From: CAIQIA01 sp945861105
GTDB taxonomy: Bacteria > Cyanobacteriota > Cyanobacteriia > PCC-6307 > Cyanobiaceae
Direction: 5' to 3'
NCBI GenBank assembly: GCA_947488815.1
Contig: CANLCC010000070.1
Coordinates: forward strand, 1 to 9,114
DNA: 9,114 nt
Made by a program: the position numbers and the translations under genes. Numbering within the stretch: position 1 is the stretch's first letter; every line of letters begins with the position of its first letter. The notes beneath the pieces were generated by a model that worked only from the letters and a program-made list of their open reading frames with translations, was not told the origin of the DNA and did not search any database. Positions 5,762-9,114 of the stretch are shown here, in pieces.

Positions 5762-6952
5762 TCAGCCCGTCGGCTGGGAGAAGCTGATCTCCTGGTCGAC
5801 GAAGGCTTCACACACCGCCAGCCGCAGGGCGCTGGTGACGCCGCCCCCCTTGAGCGGATCAGCCACCGAAAAGCCCAGCTGGTAGGTGAACGTCCCCGGT
5901 CCGTAATCCTGCAGCGAAGCTTTAGGAACAGGTTCGGCGAGCACCCCCGGCTGTTCGCGGGCGATCGATTCGAGCAGCTCCATGATCTGCCGCGGGCCAT
6001 GGCGGTCGGACACCTGCAGGGTGAGGGCACAGCGGCGGGTGCGGTCGCTGCGGGTGAACGACGTGGTGGTGGCCGTGAAGAAGCTCTGGTTTGGAATCAT
6101 CAGCTCAGCGTTGTCGTTGCCGCGCCAGAGGGTGGCGGCCCGCAACCCCAGTTGCCGCACCTCACAGGGCTGGCCATCAATGATCAGCACCTCCCCCGGT
6201 CGCACCGATCCCTCGAACAGCAGCCAGAGGCCGCTGATGAAGTTCGAGAAGATCTCCTTGACGCCGAAACCCAGGCCCACCGACAGGCCGCCGGCCACCG
6301 CCAGCAGCCCCGTGCGGTTGAAGCCCAGGTGGTCGAGGGCCCAGAGGATGCCGATGCTCACCATCACGTAGCGCAGCACCAGCTCCAGGGCCCGGTGGCT
6401 GCCCTGCGACAGGCCGAGAAAGCGGGCCGCCAGCCAGCTGAGGCCTGCGGCGGGGGTGCCGGAGCCGACAACCAGCAGATACAGCACCAGCACCACTTCG
6501 GTGAAGGTTCCCAGGCTCACCGGGCTGCCGAACCACACCCCCAGCGGCACGGCGGCCAGGTCGCCCAGGGAGTCGACCGCATTCAGCAGCCCGAGCACCA
6601 CCAGCAACAGAAACACCGGCCGCAGCAGGCGGGAGCGCAGATGCTGAAACGCTTCGGCCGGCATCCGCGGCGCCAGCACGGACCGTTCCAGCAGCAGCAG
6701 CCCCAGCCGGGCGATGCACACTTCCACCATCAGCAGCACCAGTCCCGTCGGCTGGCCCGCCAGGGCCAGGGGCACGGATGCCAGCAACAGCAACGGCAGG
6801 GCCCTGAGCGGAAACGGCAGCCGTCGGCGGCCCACAGGGAGCCTGCGGGCCAGCAGCAGCATCAGGCTGATCAGCAGCAGCTGCTGCAGCACCACCGGCC
6901 GCTGCAGAAAGCCCAGCCAGCCGAGAATCTGACCGAGGAGACTGTCGATCAT
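5762..6952 (-). CDS. MscS-family mechanosensitive ion channel
   Basis: This 396-residue membrane protein belongs to the small-conductance mechanosensitive channel family, which opens under membrane tension to release solutes after osmotic downshock. The N-terminal half holds about five hydrophobic helices (about 20-37, 49-65, 68-90, 110-128 and 148-164), more than E. coli MscS, which has three in total. Another helix at about 190-210 precedes the conserved MscS core. The pore-lining region is 213-247 (LLAVAGGLSVGLGFGVKEI, then NFISGLWLLFEG). The beta domain follows, with RPGEVLIIDG at 251-260, VRQLGLRAATL at 265-275 and ELMIPNQSFF at 283-292. A cytoplasmic alpha/beta domain runs to the C-terminus. 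The ATG at 6952 overlaps the stop of the upstream binding-protein gene (ATGA), so the two products are expected to be made together. No selectivity or ligand can be read from the sequence. The family is firm; the physiological role is inferred. Confidence 0.93.
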   Translation of the reverse strand: MIDSLLGQILGWLGFLQRPVVLQQLLLISLMLLLARRLPVGRRRLPFPLRALPLLLLASVPLALAGQPTGLVLLMVEVCIARLGLLLLERSVLAPRMPAEAFQHLRSRLLRPVFLLLVVLGLLNAVDSLGDLAAVPLGVWFGSPVSLGTFTEVVLVLYLLVVGSGTPAAGLSWLAARFLGLSQGSHRALELVLRYVMVSIGILWALDHLGFNRTGLLAVAGGLSVGLGFGVKEIFSNFISGLWLLFEGSVRPGEVLIIDGQPCEVRQLGLRAATLWRGNDNAELMIPNQSFFTATTTSFTRSDRTRRCALTLQVSDRHGPRQIMELLESIAREQPGVLAEPVPKASLQDYGPGTFTYQLGFSVADPLKGGGVTSALRLAVCEAFVDQEISFSQPTG

Positions 6953-8196
6953 GGCTGGGGAAGTTCCCTGAAGATCGCGTCGGCGGTCGCTTCCGGTGAT
7001 TGCAGATTGACCACCATCGGCGTCAGCAGCTTGTCGGTGAGGCGTCCGAGCCGGGTCATTTCGCTGGTGCTGAAGTTCAGAGATTCCAGGGCATCACTGT
7101 TGATATCGTTCTGGGACTTCACCAGCGCCTCGAGCACTTCGGAGCTGGCCACCGGCGGTGGGGCATGGCGATTCACCGGCAGGATTTCGTGATCGCTGAG
7201 GCTGAGGGAGCGCTGGATGAGTGGGTTGAGGCTCAGCCGCGCCAGATCGAAGGCCCGGCGCCGCTGGGCCGGTGATGAATTGAGCCCGAAGGCCAGCACC
7301 CGCACCGGTGAGGCAGAACTCGGCGGGCCGCCGGGGCCGGATGGCAGCGGCGCCACCCCCAGGTCATTTCCCAGGGCGTCCTTGAGTCGCTTCAGGCTGA
7401 GGCTGGAACAGGGGATCCAGTCGAGCTGGCGCGCCATCAGGCCGCGGGTGAGCTCATGCACATCGCTGAATACGTTCACGTGGCTCTGGGTTGAGGCATG
7501 GGCCAGCCATCGCAGCCAGCGCTCGATCGCCTGGCGGTCGCGGGCACTCACCGGCGTGGGATCGTGCCGGCGACGCAACACCAGCCGTTGCAGGGCATCG
7601 TCGGCCCCCAGGGACCCGGCCGTCCACCAGATCCCGGTGGGGGTGAGGCTGAGGCCGACGTGGCTTCCGGTCGCGGCCTGGGCCAGCAGCTGGGCCAGGG
7701 TGGCCGGTGCAGTGGGCATGCTCTGGCGGTTGAAGCAGGCCAGTTCCGGCGTCCGGGCGATCGGCAGGGCGGCGTAGCCGCCGGGCACCTGCACCCGCCC
7801 CAGCACTTCGGGCAGCAGGTCGTCCTTGATCTCGTCGGGCAGGGTCAGACGCCGCACCAGCCCCTGCTGGTAGAGCTCCTGGGCCTGAACCGCCGACAGC
7901 AGGATCAGATCGGGGCCGAGGCCCCGACTCTGGCGTCGTCGCAGCTCCGGTGTGATCTCCCGTTCGCTGAACATCAGCATCTCGAGGCGGGCGTTGGGAT
8001 CCACCTGCTCAAAGCTGCGCAGCAGCGGCGCCCACACCTGTGCCAACTGATTGCGCTGGGTCACCACCACCGCATCGTTGGGGCGCACGTAGTAGAGAAA
8101 AATGGTGTTGCCCGCCAGGGTCCCGCAGCCCTGAAGCAGGGTCAGCACGGTGCCGATGACCGTGGCGCGAGCCATGGTGCGCAGACCTGGGCGCAT
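6949..8196 (-). CDS. Solute-binding lipoprotein, extracellular family 1-like, without ABC transporter partners
   Basis: This 415-residue protein looks like a periplasmic binding component of the family 1 (sugar/oligosaccharide-type) class. Residues about 9-24 form a signal peptide ending in LLQGC, a slightly atypical lipobox (Gln at -2) that would place Cys24 at the lipid-modified N-terminus. The mature part shows the usual pattern: a 'pour over a window' segment LAQVWAPLLRSFEQVDPNARLEM at about 51-73 (here split by the helix), GPDLILLSAVQAQELYQQGLV at 94-113 in the first lobe, YAALPIARTPELACFNRQ at 141-158 at the hinge, and GIWWTAGSLGADD at 188-200 in the second lobe. The start at 8196 lies one base after the nadC stop; Met8 is an alternative. 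There is no permease or ATPase in the window, and the stop overlaps the MscS gene. The ligand is unknown. A sensory or accessory role for the channel is speculation. Confidence 0.8.
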   Translation of the reverse strand: MRPGLRTMARATVIGTVLTLLQGCGTLAGNTIFLYYVRPNDAVVVTQRNQLAQVWAPLLRSFEQVDPNARLEMLMFSEREITPELRRRQSRGLGPDLILLSAVQAQELYQQGLVRRLTLPDEIKDDLLPEVLGRVQVPGGYAALPIARTPELACFNRQSMPTAPATLAQLLAQAATGSHVGLSLTPTGIWWTAGSLGADDALQRLVLRRRHDPTPVSARDRQAIERWLRWLAHASTQSHVNVFSDVHELTRGLMARQLDWIPCSSLSLKRLKDALGNDLGVAPLPSGPGGPPSSASPVRVLAFGLNSSPAQRRRAFDLARLSLNPLIQRSLSLSDHEILPVNRHAPPPVASSEVLEALVKSQNDINSDALESLNFSTSEMTRLGRLTDKLLTPMVVNLQSPEATADAIFRELPQP

Positions 8197-8197
8197 C

Positions 8198-9079
8198 TCA
8201 GCCGGCGTCGCTGGGGGCCCTGTCAGTGAAGCGCATGCTCAGATCCAGCCAAGGGCTGCGGGTCACCGGAGCACTGGTCGAGATCAGATCAATGCCGCTG
8301 GCGGCATAGCCCGCCAGCTGGGCCGGGTCGATGCCGCTGGCCTCCAGCACCACCGGTGCCCCCCGCTGCCAGGCCAGCAGTCGCAGCTGCGGCACCAGCT
8401 CCGCCAGGGCTGCGATGGTGAAACCATCCAGCAGCACCGCGTCGGCACCGGCCGTGATCGCGGCGACGGCCTCGGCGGCGGTCTCGGCCTCGACGATCAC
8501 CCGTGCCGGCCACGGGGCGGCGGCCCGCACCGCTGCCACGGCCGGCCCCACCCCGCCGGCCCAGGCCAGGTGGTTCTCCTTCAGCATCGCGGCATCATCC
8601 AGACCCAGGCGGTGGTTGAGGCCCCCGCCACAGCGCACGGCGTACTTTTCCAGCAGCCGCAGGCCAGGCGAGGTCTTGCGGGTGTCGGCCAGCTGCACGC
8701 CGGTGCCCTGCAGCTTCTGCACCAGTGCCGCCGTGGCCGTGGCAATTCCGGACAGGCGCATGGCCAGGTTCAGGGCCGTGCGCTCCCCCGCCACCAGGGC
8801 GGTCGCCAGCCCCTGCAGCCGCAGCACCGGCTGGTCGGCCTCCACCAGGCTGCCGTCGGCCACCGGCAGCTCCACCTGCATCTGCGGATCAAGGATCCGG
8901 AACAGCTGGGCCGCCAGCGGGCCGCCGCAGAACACACCGGCGCGGCGGGCCACCCACACCGCCGCGCCACGGTGACCCTCCAGGGCCGGCGCCGTGAGGT
9001 CGCCGCGGCCGATGTCTTCGGCGAGCCAGGCCCGCAGCTGCTCCTCCAGGGCCGGGCCGAGCGGCAGGGCGGGGGCCAT
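8198..9079 (-). CDS. nadC: Nicotinate-nucleotide pyrophosphorylase (quinolinate phosphoribosyltransferase)
   Basis: This 293-residue enzyme converts quinolinate and PRPP to nicotinate mononucleotide, CO2 and pyrophosphate in de novo NAD synthesis. Its length is normal. The N-terminal alpha/beta domain includes LAEDIGRGDLTA at 19-30, a family hallmark, and ERTALNLAMRLSGIATAT at 99-116. The barrel domain carries the substrate-binding residues: DTRKTSPGLR at 132-141, EKYAVRCGGGLNHRLGLDD at 144-162 and LKENH at 166-170, followed by the late blocks VLLDGF and LEASGID. All key Arg, Lys and His residues of the quinolinate and PRPP sites appear intact. The ATG at 9079 places GDLT at the usual distance. 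Only 35 bases of upstream sequence are in the window, with no convincing promoter or ribosome binding site. The stop is one base before the binding-protein start, so nadC is probably the first gene seen of the minus-strand operon. Confidence 0.97.
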   Translation of the reverse strand: MAPALPLGPALEEQLRAWLAEDIGRGDLTAPALEGHRGAAVWVARRAGVFCGGPLAAQLFRILDPQMQVELPVADGSLVEADQPVLRLQGLATALVAGERTALNLAMRLSGIATATAALVQKLQGTGVQLADTRKTSPGLRLLEKYAVRCGGGLNHRLGLDDAAMLKENHLAWAGGVGPAVAAVRAAAPWPARVIVEAETAAEAVAAITAGADAVLLDGFTIAALAELVPQLRLLAWQRGAPVVLEASGIDPAQLAGYAASGIDLISTSAPVTRSPWLDLSMRFTDRAPSDAG

Positions 9080-9114
9080 GGCCGGTTCACGATGGAGGGA
9101 TCTGCCCCAGTGTC

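Noticed and set aside
5763..5776. Small inverted repeat CAGCC-CGTC-GGCTG at the end of the MscS gene as a terminator
   Set aside because: The stem is only 5 bp, it lies inside the coding sequence, and no T tract follows on the minus strand.
5999..7192. Plus-strand open frame of 397 codons rich in Gln and His opposite the MscS gene
   Set aside because: The Gln/His runs are the mirror of leucine (CTG) codons in membrane helices on the minus strand; it is not an independent gene.
9080..9114. Possible nadC promoter at the right edge (GACACT at 9114-9109 on the minus strand as a -10)
   Set aside because: It matches the consensus at only 3 of 6 positions, and any -35 would be outside the window.

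Overview
The window is a GC-rich (about 70% by eye), gene-dense piece of a bacterial chromosome, most likely from a picocyanobacterium of the Cyanobium / high-GC Synechococcus type. Three things suggest this: a small DUF3285-type membrane protein (a cyanobacterial family) next to ybeY, dgkA and a trpG/pabA-type amidotransferase; a nadC...argS/aminotransferase block that I recall from Synechococcus/Prochlorococcus genomes; and no copy of the HIP1 octamer GCGATCGC, which is abundant in many other cyanobacteria. The taxon is an inference from gene content and remembered gene order, not from a database search.

Left arm, plus strand (1-2758). The window opens inside the last 41 codons of an unidentified gene. 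It runs by stop/start overlaps into the DUF3285 protein, YbeY (rRNA-maturation endoribonuclease), DgkA (membrane lipid/undecaprenol kinase) and the TrpG/PabA glutamine amidotransferase. A 56-base gap with a candidate extended -10 element then leads to an exported metallo-beta-lactamase-fold protein that has lost almost all of its metal ligands.

Right arm, minus strand (9079 down to 2765). In transcription order this holds nadC (quinolinate phosphoribosyltransferase), an orphan solute-binding lipoprotein, an MscS-family channel, argS (arginyl-tRNA synthetase) and a HisC-family aminotransferase. All junctions overlap or nearly touch except the 73 bases before argS, where a candidate sigma-70 promoter lies. 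The two arms converge at 2758/2765, only 6 bases apart, and a 16-base palindrome covers both stop codons.

No RNA gene, CRISPR array, insertion sequence or prophage gene was seen, and no gap exceeds 73 bases. Most of the window is core metabolism and translation. The less ordinary items are the pseudoenzyme-like exported MBL protein, the binding protein translationally coupled to a mechanosensitive channel with no ABC transporter nearby, and the DUF3285 protein embedded in the ybeY operon.
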